Shown piece by piece: positions 34,832 to 42,370 of a stretch of DNA of 50,814 bases. Source of the stretch: JALZCH01 sp036387315 (GTDB taxonomy: Bacteria; Acidobacteriota; Blastocatellia; Pyrinomonadales; Pyrinomonadaceae); the NCBI GenBank assembly GCA_036387315.1, contig DASVTY010000045.1:1-50814 (forward strand), read 5' to 3'. Under the pieces are notes generated by a model, which made no database searches, had not been told where the DNA came from, and saw only the letters and a list, made by a program, of their open reading frames with translations. Positions within the stretch are counted from its first letter, which is position 1. Each line of letters begins with the position of its first letter. The position numbers and the translations under genes are program-made.

Positions 34832-35011
34832 ATGACGCGAACAACACAGGAGGCACAAGCGCAGGAAACGCGCGGGGTGTTGGCGGTCGTTGTGATGTTA
34901 TTACTGGCAGGTGTCTTCACAATTTTATTCGCCGCCGGGCATTTGAGCGATAAAACGCAAAATCCGGCGGAGGTTGAAACACATTCGACAGTAGTTAGCA
35001 AAAACAAATAA
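34832..35011 (+). CDS. Small single-pass membrane protein (59 residues)
   Basis: Translation from ATG 34832 gives MTRTTQEAQAQETRGVLAVV, a hydrophobic helix (VVMLLLAGVFTILFAAGHLS) and a polar tail (DKTQNPAEVETHSTVVSKNK), ending at the TAA at 35009-35011. GAGGGAGG lies 8-15 bp upstream, a strong ribosome site. It is too short for a long-ORF scan but has clear protein features. It lies 37 bp after a 55-residue protein of the same plan, followed by a strong terminator. Function unknown; both could be regulatory subunits or membrane stress peptides, which is speculation. Confidence 0.78.
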   Translation: MTRTTQEAQAQETRGVLAVVVMLLLAGVFTILFAAGHLSDKTQNPAEVETHSTVVSKNK

Positions 35012-35027
35012 AGCGACTGGTAAACAG

Positions 35028-35097
35028 GCGGCAGAAAATTGAAAATTGGCGAACGCGGTTTTGCTTTACAAAGTTTTCAATCTTCTGCCGCTTTTTC
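35028..35097 (+). terminator. Terminator after the small membrane-protein pair
   Basis: GCGGCAGAA (35028-35036) pairs with TTCTGCCGC (35083-35091), extended inward by AATTGAAAA / TTTTCAAT, with a long loop, and is followed by TTTTTCATTTTT. It ends the two-gene unit just before the SDR gene. Confidence 0.72.
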
Positions 35098-35109
35098 ATT
35101 TTTAAAGCT

Positions 35110-36189
35110 ATGAAATTAAAAAAGGTTTCCCAACAAACAATCGTTATCACGGGCGCGACGAGCGGCATCGGTTTGACGACGGCGCGAATGGCGGCGAGAA
35201 AAGGTGCCCGCCTCGTTTTAATTGCCCGCAATGAAGAAGCCTTAAGCCAATTGGCGGACGAGCTAAATTCCAAAAACACCGAAGCCATTTATTTTGCCGC
35301 CGATGTTGCGGATGAAAACGCTTTACAAAATGCGGCGAATGCGGCAATCGCAAAATTCGGCGGTTTCGATACGTGGGTAAACAACGCGGGAGTCTCGATT
35401 TACGGCGAAATTCTGGAAACGCAGCTTGAAGATATGCGCCGCCTTTTCGACACGAATTTTTGGGGCGTCGTAAACGGCTCGCGAATTGCGGCTGAACATT
35501 TAAAAAATCGCGGCGGGGCTTTAATCAATGTCGGCAGCGTATTGTCTGACCGAGCGATTCCGGTTCAGAGCGTTTATTCCGCATCGAAACACGCGGTCAA
35601 AGGTTTTACAGACGCTTTGCGGATGGAGCTTGAATCGGAAAATTATCCAATTTCCGTCACGTTAATCAAACCGAGCGCAATCAACACGCCTTACACCGAA
35701 CACGCGCGCAATCTGATGTCGAGAGAACCGAATGTTCCGCCGCCGGTTTACGCGCCCGAATTGGTCGCCGAGGCGATTCTGTTCTGCGCGCAAAACGTGG
35801 TCAGGGATTTTACGGTCGGCGAAGGAGGAAAAATGATTTCGCTGATGGGCAACCTTGCGCCGCGTTTGACCGACAAAGCGATGGAATGGTCGGCTGCCGC
35901 AACACAGCAAAAGGCTTCTCCCGATCTGGGCAATCGTCCCGACAGTCTTTACGAAACTCATTCCGATTTACGCGAGCGAGGCAATTACGACGGAATCGTT
36001 TTTGAGGAAAGTCTGTATCAGCGAGCGAAACTGAATCCGCTCTTGACGAGCGCAATTTTAATCGGCGGCGCGGCTGCACTGGTGGCTGTAGTCGCTGGCA
36101 AATCGAATCGGGAGAAAAATGGAGATGAAGTCAATCACAGGAATCTTCAAAATGAACAGCCCCGCTCGCTCGAAGTCGGACACAGCTAA
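35110..36189 (+). CDS. SDR-family oxidoreductase with C-terminal extension
   Basis: A 359-residue short-chain dehydrogenase. The NAD(P) motif is TGATSGIG (14-21), the structural NNAG is at 91-94, and the catalytic set is Ser143 with YSASK (Tyr156, Lys160). Classical SDRs are about 250 residues; here an extra 100 residues include a hydrophobic span (LLTSAILIGGAAALVAVVAG) near 308-328 and a charged tail, suggesting membrane anchoring. This longer form is common in bacterial stress-type SDRs. RLVLIARNEE after the glycine motif, with Arg at the ribose site, suggests NADP use. Substrate unknown. It follows the terminator of the small membrane-protein pair. Confidence 0.9.
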   Translation: MKLKKVSQQTIVITGATSGIGLTTARMAARKGARLVLIARNEEALSQLADELNSKNTEAIYFAADVADENALQNAANAAIAKFGGFDTWVNNAGVSIYGEILETQLEDMRRLFDTNFWGVVNGSRIAAEHLKNRGGALINVGSVLSDRAIPVQSVYSASKHAVKGFTDALRMELESENYPISVTLIKPSAINTPYTEHARNLMSREPNVPPPVYAPELVAEAILFCAQNVVRDFTVGEGGKMISLMGNLAPRLTDKAMEWSAAATQQKASPDLGNRPDSLYETHSDLRERGNYDGIVFEESLYQRAKLNPLLTSAILIGGAAALVAVVAGKSNREKNGDEVNHRNLQNEQPRSLEVGHS

Positions 36190-36213
36190 TTCGTTTTTTA
36201 AAAGAGAATTATC

Positions 36214-36248
36214 AAACGGGACGAGACTTGTTTTTCGCCCCGTTTTTT
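36214..36248 (+). terminator. Terminator after the SDR gene
   Basis: AAACGGG pairs with CCCGTTT, with an ACGAG/TTCGC-like inner part, and is followed by a T-run. It lies 25 bp after the SDR stop and before the SYLF gene's own ribosome site. Confidence 0.7.
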
Positions 36249-36276
36249 ATTATTAAAGTTTGGAGGTCAACGTTTG

Positions 36277-37572
36277 ATGAAAAATAATTTAAAACTGTTC
36301 ATTGCCCTGAGCCTGGTTTTCTGTTGCTCCCTGACAGCTTTTGCCCAGAAAAAAGACGACAAAGAAATTAGAGACGCCGGAAAACGCGCCGACCAAGCCG
36401 CGCGCGTTTTCCGCAGCATTATGGACAAGCCGGACAAATCAATTCCGCGCGAGCTGCTCGAACGCGCCGAAGCCGTTGCGGTTTTTCCGGGCGTTCTCGG
36501 CGCGGCTTTTATCGTCGGCGGAAGCGGCGGAGAAGGCTTGATTTCGCGCCGCACGGCGACGGGTTGGAGCGCGCCCGCGTTTTTTAAAATCGGCGGCGGC
36601 AGCGTCGGTTTCCAAATCGGGGCGGAAAAAACCGACGTGATTTTGCTGATTATGAACGACGGCGGTTTGAAAGGTCTGCTCGAAGACAAATTTGAGTTTG
36701 GCGGCGAAGCGGGCGTTGCCGCCGGTCCGATTGGCAGAAAAGCCTCCGCGACCACTAACGCGACGCTCGACGCAGGAATTCTGTCATATTCGCGCACCAA
36801 AGGAGCATTTGTCGGCGCTGCTCTGAAAGGCGGCGTTCTTTCGCCCGACAACAACAAAAACCGTGCGCTTTACGGCAAAACATCGAAAGAAATTCTGCTC
36901 GCCGAATCGCCGGTTCCGACGCCCGACGCGGTGGCGGATTTTCCGCAAACTTTAAATCGGTTTTCAAACCGACGCGCAAACGACGGAACAAACAGCGAAA
37001 CTAAGCGTGTGCGAACCGTCGGAACTTCGACTGAGGCGGCAAATCCGCAAACTGAGAGCGATGTTTATTACGTCGTGCGAACTCCGCGCCGCTCAAACGC
37101 TTCGGAAGAAACAGATGCCGCGCGAGCGCGCGACCGTCTTGCCAGAGAAATTCGCGCCGAGCTGTTGATGCTTTCGTCTTACGGCGTTTTCGACAGTCTT
37201 GAGTTTCAGATTTCGCCGGACAATTCGGTCGTGCTGCGCGGCGTTTCAACCAGCGATAAATTAAAATCGGACGCCGAACAAGCCGTCAAGCAAATCGAAA
37301 CCGTCGCCGCAGTTCGCAACGACATCGAAGTTTTGCAGCCGTTGCTCGATGATCAGCGCCTGCGTCAAGAGCTTTTCCGCGCGGTTTATTCCGGCGATCT
37401 TGCACGCTATTCAAACGGCTCGCTCAATCCGATTCACATCGTCGTTAGAAACGGCAGCGTCACTTTAAAAGGCGTAGTTGATTCGGAAGCGGATAAAAAT
37501 TTGGCGGCTGTTCAAGCTAATTCCGTCAATGGAATTACGGGTGTTAAAAACGAGCTTTTGGTTGAAAACTAA
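36277..37572 (+). CDS. Secreted SYLF (YSC84-like) lipid-binding protein with BON domains
   Basis: A 431-residue protein with a signal peptide (MKNNLKLFIALSLVFCCSLT, cleavage near AFA-QK). Residues about 30-215 form a SYLF/DUF500 domain (AVAVFPGVLGAAFIVGGSGG; GFQIGAEKTDVILLIMNDGG; GPIGRKASATTNATLDAGIL; YSRTKGAFVGAALKGGVL), which in eukaryotic relatives binds phosphoinositides and in bacteria is usually periplasmic. After a linker come two BON-like repeats (NSVVLRGVSTSDKLKSDAEQ; NGSVTLKGVVDSEADKNLAA), which bind phospholipid surfaces. It is probably an envelope-stress or outer-membrane-associated protein. TTGGAGG precedes tandem TTG-ATG codons; ATG 36277 is preferred. Confidence 0.9.
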   Translation: MKNNLKLFIALSLVFCCSLTAFAQKKDDKEIRDAGKRADQAARVFRSIMDKPDKSIPRELLERAEAVAVFPGVLGAAFIVGGSGGEGLISRRTATGWSAPAFFKIGGGSVGFQIGAEKTDVILLIMNDGGLKGLLEDKFEFGGEAGVAAGPIGRKASATTNATLDAGILSYSRTKGAFVGAALKGGVLSPDNNKNRALYGKTSKEILLAESPVPTPDAVADFPQTLNRFSNRRANDGTNSETKRVRTVGTSTEAANPQTESDVYYVVRTPRRSNASEETDAARARDRLAREIRAELLMLSSYGVFDSLEFQISPDNSVVLRGVSTSDKLKSDAEQAVKQIETVAAVRNDIEVLQPLLDDQRLRQELFRAVYSGDLARYSNGSLNPIHIVVRNGSVTLKGVVDSEADKNLAAVQANSVNGITGVKNELLVEN

Positions 37573-37727
37573 AACAAGTCTTTTAACTGCGACGGAAGCG
37601 GAAAAAAACAAAAGAGCGAGATGAATCAAGTTCAAACATAACCCTTTAGCTAAATCGGTGACTTTTAGCAAATATTGTAAAGCTATAAGTTCCGCCTCTA
37701 GAGCAATTCAGGCTTAGATGTACGTGT

Positions 37728-37791
37728 CAGTACCGCGAACGGTAGTGAGCGGGTCAATTAACAAACCCGCTCACTACCGTTCGCGGTACTG
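37728..37791. repeat. 27-bp perfect palindrome, REP-like
   Basis: CAGTACCGCGAACGGTAGTG plus AGCGGGT at 37728-37754 is perfectly complementary to 37765-37791, around the 10-nt loop CAATTAACAA. It lies in the 260-bp gap between convergent genes, 156 bp after the SYLF stop and 42 bp from the response-regulator stop. The GC-rich, non-tandem character differs from the other palindromes and resembles REP/BIME-type elements. I believe similar TACCGCGANCGGTAG repeats occur in related genomes, from memory. Confidence 0.88.
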
Positions 37792-37832
37792 TTCATTTCG
37801 TTGCTGCCCGTACACTCCATAACTGCTCTAAG

Positions 37833-38591
37833 TTACAAGCTCTCAAGCCATTTCCGCAGATTCGGGGTTCGGTTTGTGCTGGAAACAAGCTTAATGTTCA
37901 AGTTTCGCAAGCGCACGACAAGGCGGTCACGGAAATCCGGTTCAAGGCGTTCGATAAAGTTGAGGTTGACTATTTCACTGCGGTTGAGCCGGAAGAAAGT
38001 TTTAGGATCAAGAATTTGTTCAAGTTCGGTAAGATTTTCCTTGAGCGGAAACTTGTTTCCTTCGGCATCAAAGGCAAACGGAATTTCGTCTTGTGTTTTG
38101 ATAAAGGCAATTTGATTGGTTTCGAGCAGGCGGATTCCGCCTTTTACTTTGACTATCAGGCGTTCTTTGTAGTTTGGTTGGGCGAGATTCGCTTGAACTT
38201 TATGCCAGAAATCTTGCTGAGCAGAGACGAAGTTTTGTCTGAGCGATTCAAATTTTTGCATCGCCGCGACGAATTTTTCATAAGCAAAGGGTTTGAGTAA
38301 ATAGGCGATGCCGTTGCGTTCAAACGCTTGCAGCCAAAACTGGTCATAAGCTGTCGTAAAAATCGTCGGGCAAGCGACTCGACCATTTTCGTAAAGGCGA
38401 AAGACATTACCGTCCAAAAGCTCGATGTCCGAGAAAACCAGATCGGGCGCGCGGTTTTCGTTGAACCAGACGAAACTGTCTTTGACGCTTTCCAGACGCG
38501 CGACAATTTTAATTTGGCGGTCGTATCGGTGAATAAACTCGCTCAATTTGTCGCCCGCCGGCAGCTCGTCTTCGATAACTACAACTCTCAT
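37833..38591 (-). CDS. LytTR-family response regulator
   Basis: A 252-residue two-component regulator. The receiver domain (1-115) has acidic pocket VIEDELP, phosphoacceptor Asp55 (VFSDIELLDG), Thr/Ala motif FTTAYD and Lys in YLLKPF. The C-terminal LytTR DNA-binding domain (about 145-250) has IVKVKGGIRLLETNQIAFIK, KFPLKENLTELEQILDPKTF and FRLNRSEIVNLNFIERLEP. Such regulators bind paired direct repeats through beta strands. The start overlaps the stop of the sensor gene by 4 bp (ATGA), indicating translational coupling. Targets are unknown. Confidence 0.93.
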   Translation of the reverse strand: MRVVVIEDELPAGDKLSEFIHRYDRQIKIVARLESVKDSFVWFNENRAPDLVFSDIELLDGNVFRLYENGRVACPTIFTTAYDQFWLQAFERNGIAYLLKPFAYEKFVAAMQKFESLRQNFVSAQQDFWHKVQANLAQPNYKERLIVKVKGGIRLLETNQIAFIKTQDEIPFAFDAEGNKFPLKENLTELEQILDPKTFFRLNRSEIVNLNFIERLEPDFRDRLVVRLRNLNIKLVSSTNRTPNLRKWLESL

Positions 38592-39610
38592 TTCTTCAAT
38601 TTTAGCAGAGGAATTTTAACGCTGAAAACATCGGCTTCGCGCCGGATTTCAACCGGCTGTTCGGTTAAAAACGCATAACGCGCTTTTAAGTTCTCCAACC
38701 CTGTGCCGCTCGTTTCTCGCGTTTGCGGTTTGGCGCGAATGTTGTTTTCCACCAGCAAAAAGTCTTCATCGAGCTTAACGCGAACCCGCAAGGGTTCTTT
38801 TTGATCTCCGGCGTTGTGTTTGACGACATTCTCAAGCAAACCCTGCAAAGCCGCCGGAATAATCATTTGACCGTTAATTTTAGCCGTCGGAACTTCCCAA
38901 TCAAAATTATAAGCCCCGCCAAAACGCTGACCGAGCAGATAAACGTAATTTTCGGCAAAGCCTAATTCATCTTTAATGGAAACGATTTCCGTGTTCTGCG
39001 TATGCAGAATATAACGGTAAAGCTCCGCCAACTTAACTAAAAACTCGTTGGCTATTTTCGCGTCTTTTTCAATCAGAGACGATAAAACATTCAGATTATT
39101 GAACAAAAAATGTGGGTCAACCTTTTGCTGCAAAAGCTTTAACTGCATCTCGCTTTGCGCCCGCCGCGCCGCTAAGAGACGTTCTTTTGTTTTGATCGAA
39201 TCCGAAAAGTAAAAATAAGAGATGCAGCTAAAGCAAACCATCGTTTGCGTAATAAAATCAATCAAATACTCCATCACCCAATCGTAAAGCTTGTGAGTTT
39301 TGCGGTAATACAATTCCTCGATTCCGATTATTCCCCAGACGGTTGTGACAAAGGCAATAAACGGAATTGTTGAGATTAGGATTAAAAAATCTTTGTTCGC
39401 TGAGGTCGAGTTTTCAGACAGCAAGTTGAATCCGCGCCGCACTAAAGCAATTAAGCCCGCACCGATCAGGCAGTCAATGAACATCCAATAAACCGCATCC
39501 CAGTGAAAAAAGAACCGTTCCAGCGAACGCGCCATCAATAGCTTGATGAAAACGAGGAACAGGAAACAAAACAGCAACCAGCCCAGAAGTCCTAAAAGTC
39601 GAAGTTTCAT
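38588..39610 (-). CDS. LytS/YehU-type sensor histidine kinase
   Basis: A 340-residue membrane kinase with four predicted membrane segments in the first 140 residues (LLGLLGWLLFCFLFLVFIKL; FIDCLIGAGLIALV; LILISTIPFIAFVTTVWGII; LIDFITQTMVCFSCISYFYF). The His_kinase domain carries DPHFLFNNLNVLSSLI with phosphoacceptor His167, and an HATPase_c part (MIIPAALQGLLENVVKHNAG; ETSGTGLENLKARYAFL). Partner of the overlapping LytTR regulator. There is no periplasmic sensor domain, so it may sense within the membrane. Confidence 0.92.
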   Translation of the reverse strand: MKLRLLGLLGWLLFCFLFLVFIKLLMARSLERFFFHWDAVYWMFIDCLIGAGLIALVRRGFNLLSENSTSANKDFLILISTIPFIAFVTTVWGIIGIEELYYRKTHKLYDWVMEYLIDFITQTMVCFSCISYFYFSDSIKTKERLLAARRAQSEMQLKLLQQKVDPHFLFNNLNVLSSLIEKDAKIANEFLVKLAELYRYILHTQNTEIVSIKDELGFAENYVYLLGQRFGGAYNFDWEVPTAKINGQMIIPAALQGLLENVVKHNAGDQKEPLRVRVKLDEDFLLVENNIRAKPQTRETSGTGLENLKARYAFLTEQPVEIRREADVFSVKIPLLKLKK

Positions 39611-39667
39611 TTAATAACCTTTAAAATCTTATCTTTCACTCGCCGTCTATTGGTTAAAACGTTATGT

Positions 39668-40669
39668 TTACTGAGCCGACCAGATGCGAACCGTTCCGTC
39701 AAGACTGCCTGAAGCCAGCGAGCGCCCGTCGGAAAGGAAAACAACGCTCGTAATTGATTGAGAATGTCCCTCTAACGTGCGTAATTGATTTCCTGTTGCG
39801 GTTTCCCACAAATGGACGGCTCTGCCCGTCGCTGCGGCGAGCGTTTTGCCATCGGGCGAAAAAGCGACTGCTGTGACCGGCATTTTCCATTTTAAAGGCT
39901 TGGGCGAATACGCAACTGCTATCGGAGTTTGCGTTTCAAGAACTTTAATCGCCTCGCCGGTTTCCGCGTTCCACAGGCGAGCCGTTTTGTCCCGACTCGC
40001 CGAGGCGAGAAAGCGACCGTCCGGGGAAAAAGAGATGCTTATCACGGAGCTTCGATGCCCCTCCAGCGTTTTGGTTTTTTGTCCCGTTTTCAAATCCCAA
40101 AATATTATATCGCCGCGCGCTGCGGCAAGATAACGCCCGTCGGGAGAAAACGCAAGCGCGTCAATATAGCCTCCGGTTTCCAATGTTTGGAGCGGACTTC
40201 CGGTTTGCGTATCGTAAATGACAGTATTGCCTTCCTGGCTGCCCACGGCGAGACGACGACCGTCCGGCGAGAAATCAATTGCCACCGACCAGCTTTTTAA
40301 TTTCAACGCTCGCAGTTGCTTGCCGGACTTGACGCTCCAGATTATAACTTGTTGCTCGTAACCGCTCGAAGCAAGCAGTTGATTGTCCGGGGAAAAGCAA
40401 ACCGCATAGACTTCGCCTCGATGCCCGCGCAGCACTTGATTTACTTTTCCCGTTTTCGCGTCCCACAGGCGAACTGTTTGATCAATGCTTGCGCTTGCTA
40501 TCAGCCTGCCGTCACCCGATACGTCAATTGCCGACACCGCATTTATATGACCGCGCAAAATCTGCTCAGTCGCCGCTAAAGACCGGAAAACGGGATAAAT
40601 TGAAATCAGCAGGTGAAAAACAATTGTAGTAACGGTTAATTTACCCGCGAAAGGACTTTGACGAATCAT
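39668..40669 (-). CDS. WD40-repeat protein with N-terminal membrane segment
   Basis: A 333-residue protein. Residues about 10-30 are hydrophobic (TVTTIVFHLLISIYPVFRSL), a signal or anchor, and the rest is seven WD40 repeats, each with an H-SAVxAI...DGRxLASAS...VRLWDAKTG pattern (LRGHINAVSAIDVSGDGRLI; LRGHRGEVYAVCFSPDNQLL; LEGHRSSVISISFSPDGRFL; LEGHSQSITSVVFLSDGRSL). It forms a complete beta-propeller, probably an extracytoplasmic protein-protein platform. The start overlaps the stop of the upstream membrane-protein gene by 4 bp, so the two are translationally coupled. Partner unknown. Confidence 0.88.
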   Translation of the reverse strand: MIRQSPFAGKLTVTTIVFHLLISIYPVFRSLAATEQILRGHINAVSAIDVSGDGRLIASASIDQTVRLWDAKTGKVNQVLRGHRGEVYAVCFSPDNQLLASSGYEQQVIIWSVKSGKQLRALKLKSWSVAIDFSPDGRRLAVGSQEGNTVIYDTQTGSPLQTLETGGYIDALAFSPDGRYLAAARGDIIFWDLKTGQKTKTLEGHRSSVISISFSPDGRFLASASRDKTARLWNAETGEAIKVLETQTPIAVAYSPKPLKWKMPVTAVAFSPDGKTLAAATGRAVHLWETATGNQLRTLEGHSQSITSVVFLSDGRSLASGSLDGTVRIWSAQ

Positions 40670-41235
40670 TTTTTCTCCTCCTTCGCTTCCGGTAACTGAA
40701 ATATTCTTTTGCCCTGGCGAGTGACGATAACGTTTGGGCTGTCTCCGACGGCAATGAGACGGACGGAATGGCGATTATCGCTGTCATGTATTTGCAGATT
40801 TGCGCCTTTTTCGTCGTTGGCGAGAAACATCGCCGTTTGCCCCTGTACCGTGTCGAGCGTAAGAGCCACTGTTCCCGGCTCGTCTGAAGTAAAATACCCG
40901 CTTCGCTCGTTGCCTTCGGCGTCCATTAATAAAATCCCCGAAACCGCTCCGTTTCGTTTATATCGCTTTCCCAGAAGCAGCGGGTCGGGAAGCGGCGCGC
41001 CGATTTGAACTCGTTCCCTGCCTTTTTCGTCAACTATTATCAATCCGCGCGCACGCAGCACAGAGTCCGGCGCGGCAACCGAACCGGCGTTTGTTTTTCG
41101 GATAAAAACAGATGCCGAGACAGCCGCCGTCATTAAAAACAGCAGCGTATAAAATCCCCAACTCAAACGACGGTTTTGCCGCTCAAGCTTGGCGACGGTT
41201 TCTTTAATTTCTTTAATTTCATTTTCTTCAATCAT
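40666..41235 (-). CDS. Single-span membrane protein with a beta-rich exterior domain
   Basis: A 189-residue protein. A charged N-terminal helix (EENEIKEIKETVAKLERQNR), a membrane span (LSWGFYTLLFLMTAAVSASVF, about 24-44), then a repeated beta pattern: ARGLIIVDEKGRERVQIGAP, SGILLMDAEGNERSGYFTSD, ANLQIHDSDNRHSVRLIAVG, VIVTRQGKRIFQLP. The exterior domain has the 'value-D-xxGxxR' repeats seen in uncharacterised acidobacterial and proteobacterial proteins. It is coupled by a 4-bp overlap to the downstream WD40 gene; the pair may form one envelope complex. No named family recognised. Confidence 0.75.
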   Translation of the reverse strand: MIEENEIKEIKETVAKLERQNRRLSWGFYTLLFLMTAAVSASVFIRKTNAGSVAAPDSVLRARGLIIVDEKGRERVQIGAPLPDPLLLGKRYKRNGAVSGILLMDAEGNERSGYFTSDEPGTVALTLDTVQGQTAMFLANDEKGANLQIHDSDNRHSVRLIAVGDSPNVIVTRQGKRIFQLPEAKEEKK

Positions 41236-41604
41236 TTTTCTCTTTGGGTAAACAAATCAGAGTTATCGGCAGCTCGAAAATTGCCTTTTGTTAGAGCATC
41301 AAGAGTTGTAAGACTGTTTGTAAATTGAAAATCAGTGAATGCCGGAAAATTTCGCAAGAGTGACGGAAAATAATGGATGAGCTATTCGCCGTTTTGCCGG
41401 AGCTGAAAATAAAAATAGCTTGATATTCAAATGCATTTTTATTTTCGGCGAGTACGAGAACGTACAGACGACATATTTTATTTGAAAATAATTATAGGAA
41501 AGATTTTTGTAACTTCGGGTTTTTATTATCTCCCTAACATCTGCTTTTTAGTTGTCGAAAACCGAAGTTTATTTTTCATACAATTTGAAAGGCGGTTCAA
41601 AGCG
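41236..41604. other. Divergent intergenic region
   Basis: 369 bp, AT-rich, between the divergent membrane-protein gene and the glycosyltransferase-like gene. An open frame from 41431 continues into the glycosyltransferase but its N-terminal 58 residues do not look conserved. I see no RNA, repeat or clear promoter. Confidence 0.45.
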
Positions 41605-42351
41605 ATGAAACGGCAAATTGCAATTATCAGCGACTGTGCATCTCCACTAAAAACCAGCGACGATCAATGCGTTTATGTCGCTGATTTAGCCGAAAATCTC
41701 GCCGCCACCGGCTACGAAATTGACGTTTTTACCCGCCGCGATTCGCCCCATCAGCCGGAGATTGTTTATCCGGCGGAAAACCTGCGCGTCATTCACATTC
41801 CGGCTGGACCGGCGAGCGCGGTCGAAAAACAAGATTTGCTCCGTCTGATGCCGCAGTTTACGTCATTTGTTTTAGGGCATTTCAAACAAAAAGATTACGA
41901 CCTGATCCACGCGAATTTCTTTCTGTCAGGGTTGACGGCTCTTAATCTTCACCGCGCGACGGAGACGCCTTTTGTCGTTTCATTTCACGGACTCGGACGC
42001 GCCGCGAAAACGGACGATTTCCCGATTGTTCGTCAGGAAATCGAAGACCGAATCGTGCGCGAAGCCGATGCGATTTTAGCCGCATCACCGCACGAAGAAA
42101 AAGATTTGAAATTTTTGTATGACGCTCCGCCGGAAAAAGTCTTTGTCGTTCCGACGCCGAAAGACGACGAAGCGTGGAGGCAGACAACAGAAAAAATCAG
42201 CCGAATTTACGAAAACATTTTGACCAACAAAATCTTGCTTTCGGCGACAATTAGAGCCGCGCTGCAAAATTTTCGGCAGCAAGCGCCAAAAATTGCTTTT
42301 TCGTTAAATCAACAGCCGGATAAACAAAATTCTCAAAATCTGATTTCTTAA
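41605..42351 (+). CDS. GT4-like glycosyltransferase lacking the donor-binding domain
   Basis: A 248-residue protein with the N-terminal acceptor-side Rossmann half of a GT-B glycosyltransferase: QIAIISDCASPLK, YVADLAENLAATGYEIDVFT, RRDSPHQPEIVYPAENLRVI, DYDLIHANFFLSGLTALNLH, PFVVSFHGLGRA, EADAILAASPHEEKDL and EKVFVVPTP. In intact relatives of about 400-430 residues this is followed by a second Rossmann domain with the EX7E donor site. Here the sequence jumps straight to a C-terminal-type helix (DDEAWRQTTEKISRIYENIL). The Gly-rich loop normally near residue 20 is also gone (TSDDQCVYV). It is probably catalytically inactive or an acceptor-binding accessory. ATG 41605 follows AAAGGCGG. Confidence 0.75.
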   Translation: MKRQIAIISDCASPLKTSDDQCVYVADLAENLAATGYEIDVFTRRDSPHQPEIVYPAENLRVIHIPAGPASAVEKQDLLRLMPQFTSFVLGHFKQKDYDLIHANFFLSGLTALNLHRATETPFVVSFHGLGRAAKTDDFPIVRQEIEDRIVREADAILAASPHEEKDLKFLYDAPPEKVFVVPTPKDDEAWRQTTEKISRIYENILTNKILLSATIRAALQNFRQQAPKIAFSLNQQPDKQNSQNLIS

Positions 42352-42370
42352 AGTTCCTTCTTTGCCGAAG

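Noticed and set aside
36277..37572. SYLF/BON protein as two separate genes
   Set aside because: The frame is continuous with a plausible linker; SYLF and BON parts are both complete without an internal start signal.
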